A stretch of DNA of 48,689 nucleotides. Origin: Salinibius halmophilus (GTDB lineage: Bacteria; Pseudomonadota; Gammaproteobacteria; Pseudomonadales; Natronospirillaceae). The position numbers and the translations under genes were made by a program. The notes beneath the pieces are model-generated. The model was not told where the DNA came from, did no database searches, and saw nothing but the letters and a program-made list of their open reading frames with translations. Positions 17,244-25,961 of the stretch are shown here, piece by piece. The stretch lies in assembly GCF_003577475.1 (NCBI RefSeq), contig NZ_QPEP01000018.1, positions 1 through 48,689 on the forward strand. Reading direction: 5' to 3'. Position 1 is the first letter of the stretch. Each line of letters begins with the position of its first letter.

Positions 17244-18020
17244 ATGCCTAGCAATTTATACGAACAAGATCGTCGCGCTTACCTGCAAGCTATGGGGGTA
17301 GACGTTTGGACGCGCCGTAAGCCTTTGGCGTTGGCGGGTCAAATTCGTTGTTTGTTCCCTGACCCTGCTGATGCGCAGCAAGCGCAAGCCCAACTGCAGC
17401 ATGCGGCAACGCCTGAGCAAGCTGAAGCAGTGCAAGCACAGGTTGGTAACTCTAGCGAGCAGTCGCTTACTCAAATGGCAGAGGTAAACACTGAAGCGCC
17501 AGCTGCTAAGGTGGAAGTGCCCGAAGTGCCGGCACCAGAAGGTTATAGTTATGACGACCGGCCCGCATTTCGTATTTGGTTTTATGCTTTTGGCCCACAC
17601 TTGTTTATCGACACTGTGCCACTGTTGCTCGACCCGCGTGGGCGCAATGAGCTCAAGCGCTTGGTTATGAACATGTCGATTGCCCTTGGCCATGAAAACC
17701 GTATGCCAGAGCTATTTCAAAATCTTGATTGGCCGGTATTCGACCACCCAAGAATTCGCCAAAGCTCAGCCGATGCGCGTGAGTTTATGGAGCAAAAACT
17801 AGCCGTGGTGTTTACCAATCATCCCGAGATTGAAAAAGTCTTTGTAATGGGCAGCGAAGCCGCGCGTTATTGTGGTGGTGTTACCGAGTTTGAGCTAGGT
17901 AAAGAACTCAGTATTAATGATCGCCCAGCCGCACTCATTGCAGCAGGCAGTGAAATGCTGCAGCTAAAAGAACTAAAGCGCCAGTCTTGGCCAGTTATGC
18001 AAAAGCTTAAGGCAAAATAA
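17244..18020 (+). CDS. Probable HolD-like protein (DNA polymerase III psi), extended
   Basis: 258 aa from the preferred ATG at 17244 (MPSNLYEQDRR). The first 45 residues, RRAYLQAMGVDVWTRRKPLA then LAGQIRCLFP, resemble the start of E. coli HolD (RRDWQLQQLGITQWSLRRP). The gene sits directly before rimI, exactly as holD does in E. coli. An Ala/Gln/Glu-rich linker (about 50-105) leads to a C-terminal domain (AFRIWFYAFGPHLFIDTVPL onward) with no counterpart in the 137-residue E. coli protein. The psi assignment therefore rests on the N-terminus and position. Confidence 0.5.
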   Translation: MPSNLYEQDRRAYLQAMGVDVWTRRKPLALAGQIRCLFPDPADAQQAQAQLQHAATPEQAEAVQAQVGNSSEQSLTQMAEVNTEAPAAKVEVPEVPAPEGYSYDDRPAFRIWFYAFGPHLFIDTVPLLLDPRGRNELKRLVMNMSIALGHENRMPELFQNLDWPVFDHPRIRQSSADAREFMEQKLAVVFTNHPEIEKVFVMGSEAARYCGGVTEFELGKELSINDRPAALIAAGSEMLQLKELKRQSWPVMQKLKAK

Positions 18021-18464
18021 TTGCAGTTCGAACGACTTACCCCTGAATATCTTAACGCCGCAGTCGCTCTAGAGGCGCAACTGCAAATGGGCCCGGTGCC
18101 GGAATCACAATTTGTTAAAGCCATGCACAGCCAACAGGCCTGGATGTGTACCGAAGAAGGTGTTTTGCTTGGCTATTTAGTTGGCAGCAGCGTGGTAGAT
18201 GAAGCCAGCATTCTTTGTGTTGGTGTGGCCTTGAATGCGCGTCGGCGCGGCATTGCCAAGCGTTTGCTGCAAATGGCCGAAGCCCACTGGGCAGAAAAAG
18301 ACATGGCCAGTATCTTTTTAGAGGTACGGGCCAGTAATCACGCCGCTATTGCGGCCTACGAGCAAGCCGATTATGTGCAAGTTGGCGAACGCCCTAACTA
18401 TTACCCACTGCCAGGTGGTGGCCGCGAGCCAGCAGTTATTATGGCGTGTCAGCTTAGGATGTAA
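18021..18464 (+). CDS. rimI: Ribosomal protein S18 alanine N-acetyltransferase
   Basis: GNAT-fold enzyme that acetylates the N-terminal Ala of ribosomal protein S18. 147 aa. The acetyl-CoA loop is RRRGIAKRLLQ (about 74-84), followed by IFLEVRASNHAAIAAYE and the terminal ERPNYYP typical of RimI. It starts with TTG immediately after the stop of the holD-like gene (no gap), implying coupled translation. Its 3' end overlaps the convergent marR gene by 16 bases. Confidence 0.9.
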   Translation: MQFERLTPEYLNAAVALEAQLQMGPVPESQFVKAMHSQQAWMCTEEGVLLGYLVGSSVVDEASILCVGVALNARRRGIAKRLLQMAEAHWAEKDMASIFLEVRASNHAAIAAYEQADYVQVGERPNYYPLPGGGREPAVIMACQLRM

Positions 18465-18871
18465 GCATTAGCAAGTAGCGCTTGTAAGGCTTGTGAGTCG
18501 GCGGGTGTTAATACGCTATCTAGCTCGTCTTGCAACGCCTGATCAATTAATTCAATCGACTTTCGATATGCTTCTCGGCCAGCTTCGGTGCTCAAAATAT
18601 GATGCGCACGCGAATCATATTGGCAGGTCAACCGCTCGATTAGCCCCTTATCCATTAGCTTTTTCAACATCGTACTTGCCGACGAGCGTTGCACGCCCAA
18701 GCTTGCCGCAATAGCACTAGCGTGGGTGCGATCATCATGTTGTAGACCAAGGTCGATTGGTTGCTCGGCTCGAATCACCGCCGCAACATACTCTAACTCA
18801 TTTAGCGTCAGCGGTGCGGCATCTAGGGCTTGGCGAATTCGACTTTGCCAGGTCAACAGGGCTTCGATCAT
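18449..18871 (-). CDS. MarR-family transcriptional regulator
   Basis: 140-residue winged-helix repressor. The HTH core is ASAIAASLGVQRSSASTMLKKLMDKGLIERL (about 50-80), and DSRAHHILSTEAGREAY is the wing and following helix. It is divergent from a methyltransferase gene. Two similar palindromes (TTAGTTAG-N5-CTAAC...) lie between them, so it probably represses itself and that gene. The ligand is unknown. Confidence 0.85.
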   Translation of the reverse strand: MIEALLTWQSRIRQALDAAPLTLNELEYVAAVIRAEQPIDLGLQHDDRTHASAIAASLGVQRSSASTMLKKLMDKGLIERLTCQYDSRAHHILSTEAGREAYRKSIELIDQALQDELDSVLTPADSQALQALLANAYILS

Positions 18872-18895
18872 TTAATTTACACTCAGTAAATAAAT

Positions 18896-18949
18896 TTAGT
18901 TAGGTAATCTAACATAATTCGGTTATTTTTAGTTAGGAAGGCTAACTAA
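18896..18949. promoter_or_regulatory. Two palindromic operators of the MarR regulator
   Basis: 18929-18949 is TTAGTTAG-GAAGG-CTAACTAA, a perfect 8-bp dyad. 18896-18916 is TTAGTTAG-GTAAT-CTAACATA, with the same 5-base spacing and one half-site imperfect. They are 33 bases apart, about three helical turns, in the gap between marR and the divergent methyltransferase. Binding by the adjacent MarR protein is inferred. Confidence 0.75.
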
Positions 18950-18961
18950 GTGAGGGCAATC

Positions 18962-19495
18962 ATGCCAAACTGGACGAACGAACACGCAAAACAATACGAT
19001 GAACTTTGGGGTGACTTACCACTCCTAGCAGAAATTGCTAACTGGCTTCCCCTGCAAGGCAACGAGCGCCTCTTAGATATTGGCTGTGGTTCAGGCGCTG
19101 TGCTGGCGGGTATTGCTGAGCGTTATCCACAATGCACGCTGTTTGGCTGTGACCCAATGCCTTACATGGTCGACGCCGCACGCAAGCGTGTGCCGAGTGC
19201 CGATATTCAGCAAGCAACAGTTGAGGACTTTCAGCTGGCGCCGTTCGATGTCGCGATAGCAGCCAACACGGTTCGCCATTGGGCGAATGTTGAACGTGGA
19301 CTTGAACATATTGCCAAGCACGGCGTGCAGACAATCGTGTTAGTAGATGACCTGGCCTTTAACCCATCCCCTAGCGAGTTCTGCCCAGCCATTAGCAGTG
19401 CGTTAAGATGGTTTGCCGAGCAAAGCTGGCAGGTAGAAATTCAGTACCAAGAAGCATTTGATGAGAGCGTTATCATAGCGCGCTTAAAACCTTAA
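18962..19495 (+). CDS. Class I SAM-dependent methyltransferase
   Basis: 177 aa from the ATG at 18962, which has GAGGG at good spacing; the GTG at 18950 overlaps that ribosome site and an operator. Motif I is LLDIGCGSGAVLAGIA (about 35-50), then LFGCDPMPYMVDAARKRV and VAIAANTVRHWANVERGLEH. The fold resembles small methyltransferases of the UbiE/Tam type (DUF-like). The substrate cannot be told. Divergence from a MarR gene suggests a role against a small toxic molecule. It overlaps the convergent antiporter gene by 12 bases. Confidence 0.75.
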   Translation: MPNWTNEHAKQYDELWGDLPLLAEIANWLPLQGNERLLDIGCGSGAVLAGIAERYPQCTLFGCDPMPYMVDAARKRVPSADIQQATVEDFQLAPFDVAIAANTVRHWANVERGLEHIAKHGVQTIVLVDDLAFNPSPSEFCPAISSALRWFAEQSWQVEIQYQEAFDESVIIARLKP

Positions 19496-21157
19496 ACTCG
19501 CTTCGAAGCACTGGCCGTCGGCAATTTTGTGTACCACCAAGGTCATTGCACCCAGGTTGACTTCGTCCCCTACCACTGGGCGTTTAAACTGTTGCTCAAA
19601 CAGTTCGGCTACGGTGGTGGCGGAAAGGTTGCTTACCTCTAACCCATAAACTGCGCCTAGGTCGGCGAGTAGGGTGCTACCTTGTACCTTGAAGTCACCA
19701 AAGAACGCCCGCTGGGTTTTGTTGGTTCGCCGGTTATCGTAGGTAAACTGCTCTTGCAGTGCTTCCTCTTGCTCGCCGGGGCAGACTAAATACAACACAT
19801 CCCCTTTCACAAGCTGGGTGCTTTCATCAACTGCCATATGCTGCTCGCCGCCCTTGGCAAAAAACACAGGTACCACACCGGCAGGCCAGTTATGCTGTTC
19901 AACTTCGCCAGCACGCCAGTCGTGACTGATGGTAAAGCCGAGTAGTTGCTTACCGTCGGCAAACTCAGACTGATGTACAGGAGTTTGCAGTGGTGGCAGC
20001 ACCACTTTAAACAGCTTGCTGGCATGGGGTACAGTCCAGCCTTGAATGATGAGCGATAGTATCACCACGAAAAACGCTGCATCAAAATAGATGTTGGCGT
20101 AATCAATGCCTGCCACCAATGGAAAAGTGGCGAGCACAACCGGTACGGCACCACGCAGGCCTACCCACGAAATAAACGCATTTTCGCGCCAGCTAAACTT
20201 AAACCACCACAGCGATATCCAAACGGCCAACGGCCTAGCGACAAACATCAAGAGCAGAGAAATTAGCAAGGAAGGCATTGCAAGCGCCCACAGGTCTTGC
20301 AAATCAACCAATAACCCAAGCATCAAAAACAGCGCAATTTGCCCCATCCACGCCAAGCTCGTGTGAAACTGTTGCACGCTAAACATATTGCGCTGATTCG
20401 CCAGCATCACGCCAGCAATATACACCGCCAAAAAGCCACTGCCGCCCAACCAAGACGTGCCGGAAAACACCACCAATGCTAAGCCCGTTGCGAGCAGGGC
20501 GCTAAAGCTTGTGGAAAACGCCAAACGCTTTAGCATTTCGCTGGCGCCTTTGCCACTGGCCCAGCCTATGGCTAAACCTAGGCCCATCTGTTGGGCGAAC
20601 AATTGAACTTGCTCCAGAAAATTGGCGCTGTCTTGTTGAATCCAGCTTATTACCGCTAGAGTTAAAAACACGGCCATGGGGTCGTTGCTGCCAGACTCAA
20701 TTTCCAGTGTGGCGCTAATGCGCTCCGACAACCGTTGGCCCGATGAACCCAGGATGCCGAACACCGCCGCGGCATCGGTAGAGGCAATAATAGAGCCGAG
20801 TAGCAAGCCATACACTAGGGGTAAATCGAACAGCCAACTGGCCGCTACACCAGTAAACATCGCGGTAATAAATACCCCCAACGTGGCAAGGCTCAGTGCT
20901 GGTTTTAACCCCACACGAAAGCGGCTATGGTCGGTATTGATACCGCCATCGAATAGAATAATGGCCAAGCAGAGGCTAGCGACAAACTGAATTTGGCTAA
21001 GTGACAGTTCTGGCATCATGCCTTGGCTCGCGATGCCAATGATTAAAAACAGCAACAGAATTGGCGTGCCCAAGCGGCGAGCAAATACATTGGCCAGCAC
21101 ACTTGCGGTTAATAGCGCCCCAACAATTAGAAGCCACTGTAAACTGTCTATCTGCAT
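19484..21157 (-). CDS. K+/H+ antiporter, CPA1 family (NhaP2/CvrA type)
   Basis: 557 aa from the ATG at 21157 (GAGGGA ribosome site); the longer 21187 start lacks one. About 12 membrane segments in residues 1-385 with RRLGTPILLLFLIIGIASQG, the ion-binding SGSNDPMAVFLT (about 155, the ND of the family) and SWVGLRGAVPVVLATFPLVAG. The cytoplasmic tail (about 400-557) has a TrkA-C-like region (DVLYLVCPGEQ) and a CorC-type end, as in E. coli CvrA (578 aa). It exports K+ (or Na+) for volume and pH control; the ion is inferred. Confidence 0.9.
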   Translation of the reverse strand: MQIDSLQWLLIVGALLTASVLANVFARRLGTPILLLFLIIGIASQGMMPELSLSQIQFVASLCLAIILFDGGINTDHSRFRVGLKPALSLATLGVFITAMFTGVAASWLFDLPLVYGLLLGSIIASTDAAAVFGILGSSGQRLSERISATLEIESGSNDPMAVFLTLAVISWIQQDSANFLEQVQLFAQQMGLGLAIGWASGKGASEMLKRLAFSTSFSALLATGLALVVFSGTSWLGGSGFLAVYIAGVMLANQRNMFSVQQFHTSLAWMGQIALFLMLGLLVDLQDLWALAMPSLLISLLLMFVARPLAVWISLWWFKFSWRENAFISWVGLRGAVPVVLATFPLVAGIDYANIYFDAAFFVVILSLIIQGWTVPHASKLFKVVLPPLQTPVHQSEFADGKQLLGFTISHDWRAGEVEQHNWPAGVVPVFFAKGGEQHMAVDESTQLVKGDVLYLVCPGEQEEALQEQFTYDNRRTNKTQRAFFGDFKVQGSTLLADLGAVYGLEVSNLSATTVAELFEQQFKRPVVGDEVNLGAMTLVVHKIADGQCFEASLRF

Positions 21158-21257
21158 GAAATCCCTCGATGGCCTTAATACAAGCAAAAGCCGTACAATA
21201 TCAGCAATAGTTTAGCGGGTTCGCCCGGCAATTGGCATTAAGGTTACGAGAGCACAC

Positions 21258-21935
21258 GTGAACTGGACAGCAAACGAGCTACCCCTATGGCTCACCATTA
21301 TTACCTCTGTTGCATGGGCTGGAATATTTGTCGCTGCCATTGTGTGGGGCAACTGGCGTGAGTTGTTGGCAAATCATGCCCTGCAACATCGCATGCTAGG
21401 TGCTGCCGTATGTTTGTTAATGATTTGGTGGGCACGTGCTGGTGTATCCCCTGGCCTGCACCTGCACTTTATTGGCGTTACCGTGGTCACGCTGATGCTT
21501 GGCGGTAGGCGGGCCATTATTGCTATTAGCCTAGCGATGATTGGGCTGGTGTTGACTGGGCGTGAATGGTGGGGCGCAGTTGGCTTGACTGGTTTGCTTT
21601 ATGGGTTGCTGCCCATTCTGGCCACTAAGATCGCCTTGTGGCTCACCAAAACCTACCTACCCAAACAGCCCTTTGGTTACATTATGATAGGCGGCTTTTT
21701 TGGCGCTGCCCTGAGTGTGCTGTTCTTAATGTTTGGCATCACTGTGGTGGTGCTAATTTTAGACTTGTACCGCTGGGATCAGCTAGTTGACCAACTTTGG
21801 ATGTTGCTTCCTTTAATGGCCATACCCGAGGGCTTTATCAACGGTGTGGTGCTCTCGGGCATTGTGGTGTACTACCCAGATTGGTTGATTAGTTATAATG
21901 AAGAAGACTATTACCCAACCGATGATGACAACTAG
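21258..21935 (+). CDS. Inner-membrane protein, CbiM/ECF-permease-like (COG3235)
   Basis: 225-residue protein with six to seven membrane segments, starting with GTG after GAGAG. GVSPGLHLHFIGVTVVTLMLGGR (about 62-84) and the closing PEGFINGVVLSG resemble the predicted membrane proteins of the CbiM/energy-coupling-factor permease group. In that group the PEG..NG motif is typical, as for cobalt or nickel uptake S-components. No ECF ATPase or T-component is nearby, so the substrate and even transport itself are unproven. Confidence 0.65.
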   Translation: MNWTANELPLWLTIITSVAWAGIFVAAIVWGNWRELLANHALQHRMLGAAVCLLMIWWARAGVSPGLHLHFIGVTVVTLMLGGRRAIIAISLAMIGLVLTGREWWGAVGLTGLLYGLLPILATKIALWLTKTYLPKQPFGYIMIGGFFGAALSVLFLMFGITVVVLILDLYRWDQLVDQLWMLLPLMAIPEGFINGVVLSGIVVYYPDWLISYNEEDYYPTDDDN

Positions 21936-22010
21936 TTAACCTGTCGTATCTAACAGTTTCTTGCGGGTTTGTACCTTGTAATAATTAGGGTTCACAACAA
22001 GGAGTCTGTT

Positions 22011-22838
22011 ATGTCTAATTTGCAAAATACCTATCAAAAACGCAGTGGATGGTGGTGCTTGTTACTGCTACCACTGCATATTGTGCCAATCATCTTTCTT
22101 ATTGCCGCTGCTGCCCAAGTTGCATTTGTGGGTGGCGATGTTGATAGCTACGAACCCGACTGGCTGCTCGTGTCACTGAGCTTGCCTTGGCTATTCTTTT
22201 GGGTCGTGGCGCTAATGTTATACCGCCAGCACGGTAGTATTTATGGGCCAGTGCCTAATGCACAGATCAGTCTTAGTTCAATTGTATTGGGCGTCCTGTT
22301 TGTTGGCATGTCGATAGGTATTTATTACTCAGTCTATGAGCTACTGCGGCCATTTATGCCAGAGGGGCTGGCGTCATATACCTTTGACGATACGCAAATC
22401 ATTTCACCTGATATGCCAGCTTGGATCATTGTTGCCACGCTACTGGGCATTGTAGTGGTAGCACCCTTTGTTGAGGAAATTATCTTCCGCGGTATGGCCT
22501 TGTTTGGCATGGCTAAAAAGCTTGGCTTCTGGCCTGCGGCGGTGATTAGCTCATTGTTGTTTGGCTTATTGCATGGCGACATAATCGGTGCGTTTATTTT
22601 TGCAATGCTGTTGTGTTACATCACCTGGCAAGCGCAAACTTTGTGGCCGGCCATCATTGCCCATTTTGTTAACAACTTGCTTGCCGGTGTTGGCATGCTG
22701 CTAATGATGGGAGAGCCTGTGGAATATGACGTTGTCGAGCCTTGGATCGGCGGCATTATTATGCTGGTATCTTTGGTGGGGGCATTTTGGTTGAGCTACC
22801 GCATCACTAAAAAAACCGCCAAGCAAGCAAACGCATAG
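22011..22838 (+). CDS. CPBP-family intramembrane metalloprotease
   Basis: 275 aa from the ATG at 22011, which follows AAGGAG. Multi-pass membrane protein of the CAAX-protease/bacteriocin-processing (Abi) family. The three motifs are present: EEIIFRGMAL (EExxxR, about 158-167), LFGLLHGDIIGAFIFAML (His about 186) and IIAHFVNNLLAG (HxxxN about 217). Members cleave or protect against small peptides or process prenylated-like proteins; the substrate here is unknown. The gene is independent of the membrane protein upstream (75-base gap). Confidence 0.85.
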   Translation: MSNLQNTYQKRSGWWCLLLLPLHIVPIIFLIAAAAQVAFVGGDVDSYEPDWLLVSLSLPWLFFWVVALMLYRQHGSIYGPVPNAQISLSSIVLGVLFVGMSIGIYYSVYELLRPFMPEGLASYTFDDTQIISPDMPAWIIVATLLGIVVVAPFVEEIIFRGMALFGMAKKLGFWPAAVISSLLFGLLHGDIIGAFIFAMLLCYITWQAQTLWPAIIAHFVNNLLAGVGMLLMMGEPVEYDVVEPWIGGIIMLVSLVGAFWLSYRITKKTAKQANA

Positions 22839-22893
22839 AGCACGTTATCAGTCGGCATTATCCAGATTAGCCGACATGAGTCTCGGCTACCCA

Positions 22894-22990
22894 TGTTTCC
22901 CAAACCTTCGGTTTGTAAAACCTACGATGGTTTTGATTCCACCGTCGATACGGGTTGCCGTAGATTGCACGGCCGGTTCGGCCGTGCATA
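22894..22990. repeat. GTAG-foot hairpin pair upstream of the siderophore gene
   Basis: 22894-22925 is a minus-strand copy of the GTAGGTTTTACAAACC...GGTTTGGGAAACA hairpin. 22960-22990 is a + strand GTAG hairpin with stem GCACGGCC/GGCCGTGC. The two face each other, as in a bacterial interspersed mosaic element. The Fur site begins right after. Confidence 0.75.
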
Positions 22991-22997
22991 TATTTTC

Positions 22998-23016
22998 GCA
23001 AATGATAATAATTCGT
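22998..23016. promoter_or_regulatory. Fur box
   Basis: GCAAATGATAATAATTCGT closely follows the Fur consensus GATAATGATAATCATTATC and lies 32 bases before the start of the siderophore-interacting protein gene. Iron repression of that gene is inferred. Confidence 0.7.
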
Positions 23017-23048
23017 GTTAAATTTTGGCCATTGTGAAGGAGGCTCCA

Positions 23049-23831
23049 ATGGCTCAACCAAAACCACGACTTGTTTATGTAGCACATTCTCAGCGGTTAA
23101 CCCCGAATATGCATCGTTTGGTATTAGCTGGCCCTGAGCTAGCCGACTACCCAAACGATATCGCCTCGGGCTATATCAAACTTATGTTTAACGAAGCAGG
23201 CCAGCCTATTCGTAGCTTGAATGCGAAAGCAGAGGGCACAAAAATTAGCCTGCGCACCTATACCATTCGCGATTACGACCCAAAAGTGCCAAGCATTACC
23301 GTCGACTTCGCTATGCACGGTGAAGGGCAAGCCGAGGGCATTGCCAGCCGCTGGGCACGCACTTGCCAAGTAGGGGATGAAATTGTGATTGGCGGCCCTG
23401 GCCCTGCCAACATTGTTGACCTAGAAGCCGACTGGTTCTTCTTTGTAGGTGATATGACCTCGTTGCCTGCAATCAGCTGCAACCTCGAGCAGTTACCACC
23501 CGACGCCCAAGGCCATGCGGTCATTGAAGTGACCGATGTAAAAGACATTCAGCCATTAGATGTGCCAACAGGCATCAGTATCGACTGGGTCGTTAACGCT
23601 ACACCTGGGCATCAATCTGAGCTGGTAGAGCGTACTAAAGAAAAAACTTGGTTAGAGGGTGTGCCACAAATTTGGGTGGCCTGCGAATTTAGCAACATGC
23701 GCGAGCTTCGCAAACACTTTAAAAGTTTTGGCGCCACCAAACAAAACCTGTATATCAGCAGCTACTGGAAGGCAGGTTTAGTGGAAGAAGCGCACAAGGA
23801 AGTTAAACGAGCTGATGCCGAAGCTGCCTAA
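23049..23831 (+). CDS. Siderophore-interacting protein (ferric-siderophore reductase)
   Basis: 260-residue FAD-dependent NAD(P)H oxidoreductase of the ViuB/YqjH family that releases iron from imported ferric siderophores in the cytoplasm. The FAD-binding domain has RTYTIRDYDP (about 78-87, the family's R-x-Y-T/S-x-R motif). GDEIVIGGPGPANI follows, and the NAD domain reads WFFFVGDMTSLPAISCNLEQ then VWVACEFSNMRELRKHF. The ATG at 23049 has a perfect AAGGAGG; the earlier 23025 start does not. A Fur box and a terminator frame it as a single-gene unit. No siderophore synthesis genes are in view. Confidence 0.92.
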   Translation: MAQPKPRLVYVAHSQRLTPNMHRLVLAGPELADYPNDIASGYIKLMFNEAGQPIRSLNAKAEGTKISLRTYTIRDYDPKVPSITVDFAMHGEGQAEGIASRWARTCQVGDEIVIGGPGPANIVDLEADWFFFVGDMTSLPAISCNLEQLPPDAQGHAVIEVTDVKDIQPLDVPTGISIDWVVNATPGHQSELVERTKEKTWLEGVPQIWVACEFSNMRELRKHFKSFGATKQNLYISSYWKAGLVEEAHKEVKRADAEAA

Positions 23832-23841
23832 ATAGCAGTAA

Positions 23842-23870
23842 AAAAACCCTGATTTTTTATCAGGGTTTTT
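23842..23870 (+). terminator. Rho-independent terminator after the siderophore gene
   Basis: AAAAACCCTGA pairs with TCAGGGTTTTT around a T-rich loop, 10 bases after the stop codon. The A and T tracts are symmetrical, so it can work in both directions. Confidence 0.88.
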
Positions 23871-23982
23871 GCCTTTTTCACGGTTTTTTATTCGTAATTT
23901 AGCTATTTTTACGACCTTTTATATACAGGTCGAAAGCATCCCAAATTAATACGCGGCAACCCCTGTTACGCCATAAGCTTCA

Positions 23983-24717
23983 CTACTGAAAATACACGCC
24001 TAGGCGAAGGCCCCAGCTTAAATATGCATCAAAGTGCCAACCGCTGTCGGCTTTATCCATGGCCTGGGTTCGTGTGTTGTATCCCTCTGGTGCTAGGGGT
24101 TCATAGAGCATACTCGCGGTTGGGCGGGTATATAGCTGCAAGCGTAACAAGTTGAATGCATGGGCTTGTATGCCGGTTTCGCCATAAATCGAGAAGCGCT
24201 TGGCGACTAGGCAGTGATCGCGGTTGTCGCCTTCTTGAATGCATGAATCGGTAAACGACCCGCCAAACCCTGCAAACCAATAGGGTGTGCTCGCAAGTAG
24301 CGCAATGCTGCCGCCAGCAAAGCCAAGGTCGCTCATCGCTGGGTCGTTGACGATCAGAGCGCTTACTCGAATATGCCCAGCGTTGTCTGCGCTGGATTGT
24401 GCCTCGTTAAAAGATATCTCGCCATAAGCTTCAAGCAAACTGAACCGCTCGCCAACTCCCTCACCACCCAAGCCAAAGTGTGCAGAGCAGCCTGCGCAGT
24501 CTTCCACTGGCTCTGGTGTTCGTTGTTCGGCTTCCAAGGCTACTAACTCGTCCATGCAATCGCTTATTGCGCAGGGCTCACTAATGACCGAATCCTTATA
24601 GCGATCAACATAAGCCTGATCTGCTTGTTCGTACTCTTGCTGCTGAGTGACTTCCGATTGATGCATCGTTGTGCAGCCTGCCAGCCATAGCAGGGGTAAA
24701 AGTATTAGGTACTTCAT
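23983..24717 (-). CDS. Outer-membrane lipoprotein of unknown function
   Basis: 244 aa from the ATG at 24717 (AAGGA 8 bases upstream); a GTG at 24735 is possible but overlaps the ribosome site. The signal is MKYLILLPLLWLAGC, with lipobox LAGC at Cys15. A Gln/Glu-rich linker is followed by a region with two Cys pairs (CAISDC, CAGC) and then a part with alternating aromatic residues (SWGLRLGVYF at the end), which suggests a small beta-barrel or OmpA-like fold. I do not recognise the family. It is transcribed alone. Confidence 0.65.
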   Translation of the reverse strand: MKYLILLPLLWLAGCTTMHQSEVTQQQEYEQADQAYVDRYKDSVISEPCAISDCMDELVALEAEQRTPEPVEDCAGCSAHFGLGGEGVGERFSLLEAYGEISFNEAQSSADNAGHIRVSALIVNDPAMSDLGFAGGSIALLASTPYWFAGFGGSFTDSCIQEGDNRDHCLVAKRFSIYGETGIQAHAFNLLRLQLYTRPTASMLYEPLAPEGYNTRTQAMDKADSGWHFDAYLSWGLRLGVYFQ

Positions 24718-24829
24718 AGCCACATCCTTATTCACTTGTCGCCAAGTATACGGGTAAACGGCTGTGAGTCGTTGATGACAGCCAGCTGATTTATACTAGG
24801 CACAGCTGTATTCGATTTGGATTAATACA

Positions 24830-25351
24830 ATGTTCACACTCGCTACTAAAAACCTAGTTCTACGCGACTTTCAGCCGGCTGATGTGGCTGCCTATCAGGT
24901 ATTTACCGGAGAGCGAAAATATCAAAGGTTTTATAGCGAAGAAGACTGTGAACCAGCCAAAGCAGAGATGTTGGTTCATCTATTTAGCGACAGCACCAAG
25001 GTTCGGCCTCGCAGCATGTACCAAATGGCTATTACCTTAAAAGATACTGGCGAACTAATGGGTACAGTTGGCGTACGTTTAGAAGACCATCGCCAAGCAT
25101 CTATGGGCGCGGGTGTAGCTCGAGCATTTCATGGCAAAGGTTATGCCCAAGAAGCAGGCCAAGCCATGCTGGACTTTGCTTTTAATGAGCTTGGTGTACA
25201 TCGCGTTTATGCTGAAACCATCAGCAAAAACCGCGCGGCGATCATGTTATGCAAGCAGCTCGGTATGGTAGAAGAGGGAAGGTTTGTTGAGCACAAGTTC
25301 TTCAAAAACCAGTGGTGGGATACTGTAATTATGGCAACTCGACAGCCGTAA
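24830..25351 (+). CDS. GNAT acetyltransferase, RimJ/RimL-like
   Basis: 173-residue acetyl-CoA-dependent N-acetyltransferase. NLVLRDFQPADVAAYQ (about 8-23) is the classical start of RimJ/RimL-type enzymes. MGAGVARAFHGKGYAQEAGQ (about 91-110) is the acetyl-CoA loop with the HGKGYA motif. HRVYAETISKNRAAIMLCKQLGM completes the domain. The acceptor may be a protein N-terminus or a small amine; it cannot be told. Single gene, probably its own promoter in the 110-base gap upstream. Confidence 0.88.
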   Translation: MFTLATKNLVLRDFQPADVAAYQVFTGERKYQRFYSEEDCEPAKAEMLVHLFSDSTKVRPRSMYQMAITLKDTGELMGTVGVRLEDHRQASMGAGVARAFHGKGYAQEAGQAMLDFAFNELGVHRVYAETISKNRAAIMLCKQLGMVEEGRFVEHKFFKNQWWDTVIMATRQP

Positions 25352-25411
25352 CACTATCTGTCATTGCCCAGTCGACTGGGCAATCTAGCCACAGGTTAAA
25401 ACCAGCATCAC

Positions 25412-25909
25412 TCATTTAACCGTCGCGGTGTTATTACGATCACGGCTGCTGCGGATGAGCTCATCCCCTGCCGTCAGCGTCGCTAATTTAGACGTTCGGT
25501 CGTAAAGCAGAACGTTCACCGAAGCCGCTAGATTCAAGCAGCCAATCGTTGGTACATACACCACATGATCGGCTGCATCGACCATTGCCTGATCTAGGCT
25601 GCCATCTTCGGCGCCAAACACATATACGGCGTTTTCTGGATGCTCAAACTCTGGCAGAGGCGTTGCACCCTCCACTAAATCCACACACACCAATTGGTAA
25701 CCTGCAGGCTTAGCGACAATGAAATTTTCCACAGGCGTTAACGGGATCTTATTGGTAGCGTTTTTAGTGTCGGTATGAAACCTGGCCGCCCGTTCATAGC
25801 GCTGGCCGGTATACATCACCTGCGTTGCTTGAAAACAACCCGCTGCCCGCATTACTGCCCCCACATTGGTTGGGCTTTTAGGGTTGGTTAACGCAATGAT
25901 GGCAGGCAT
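25412..25909 (-). CDS. SpoU/TrmH-family RNA 2'-O-methyltransferase
   Basis: 165 aa with the trefoil-knot SPOUT motifs: NPKSPTNVGAVMRAAGCF (motif 1), YVFGAEDGSLDQ (motif 2) and YVPTIGCLNLAASVNVLLYD (motif 3, with the N of the usual S/C-L-N). Size and layout fit the TrmL/LasT-type short members that methylate ribose in tRNA or rRNA. The start is taken at 25909 (MPAIIALTNP) because the sequence upstream is the hairpin repeat at 25962-26085. The ribosome site is weak. The target nucleotide is not known. Confidence 0.88.
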   Translation of the reverse strand: MPAIIALTNPKSPTNVGAVMRAAGCFQATQVMYTGQRYERAARFHTDTKNATNKIPLTPVENFIVAKPAGYQLVCVDLVEGATPLPEFEHPENAVYVFGAEDGSLDQAMVDAADHVVYVPTIGCLNLAASVNVLLYDRTSKLATLTAGDELIRSSRDRNNTATVK

Positions 25910-25961
25910 GATGTGAATCCAGTTCGTATAAAGCGATAATGGTAACATACGGGTGGTAATC

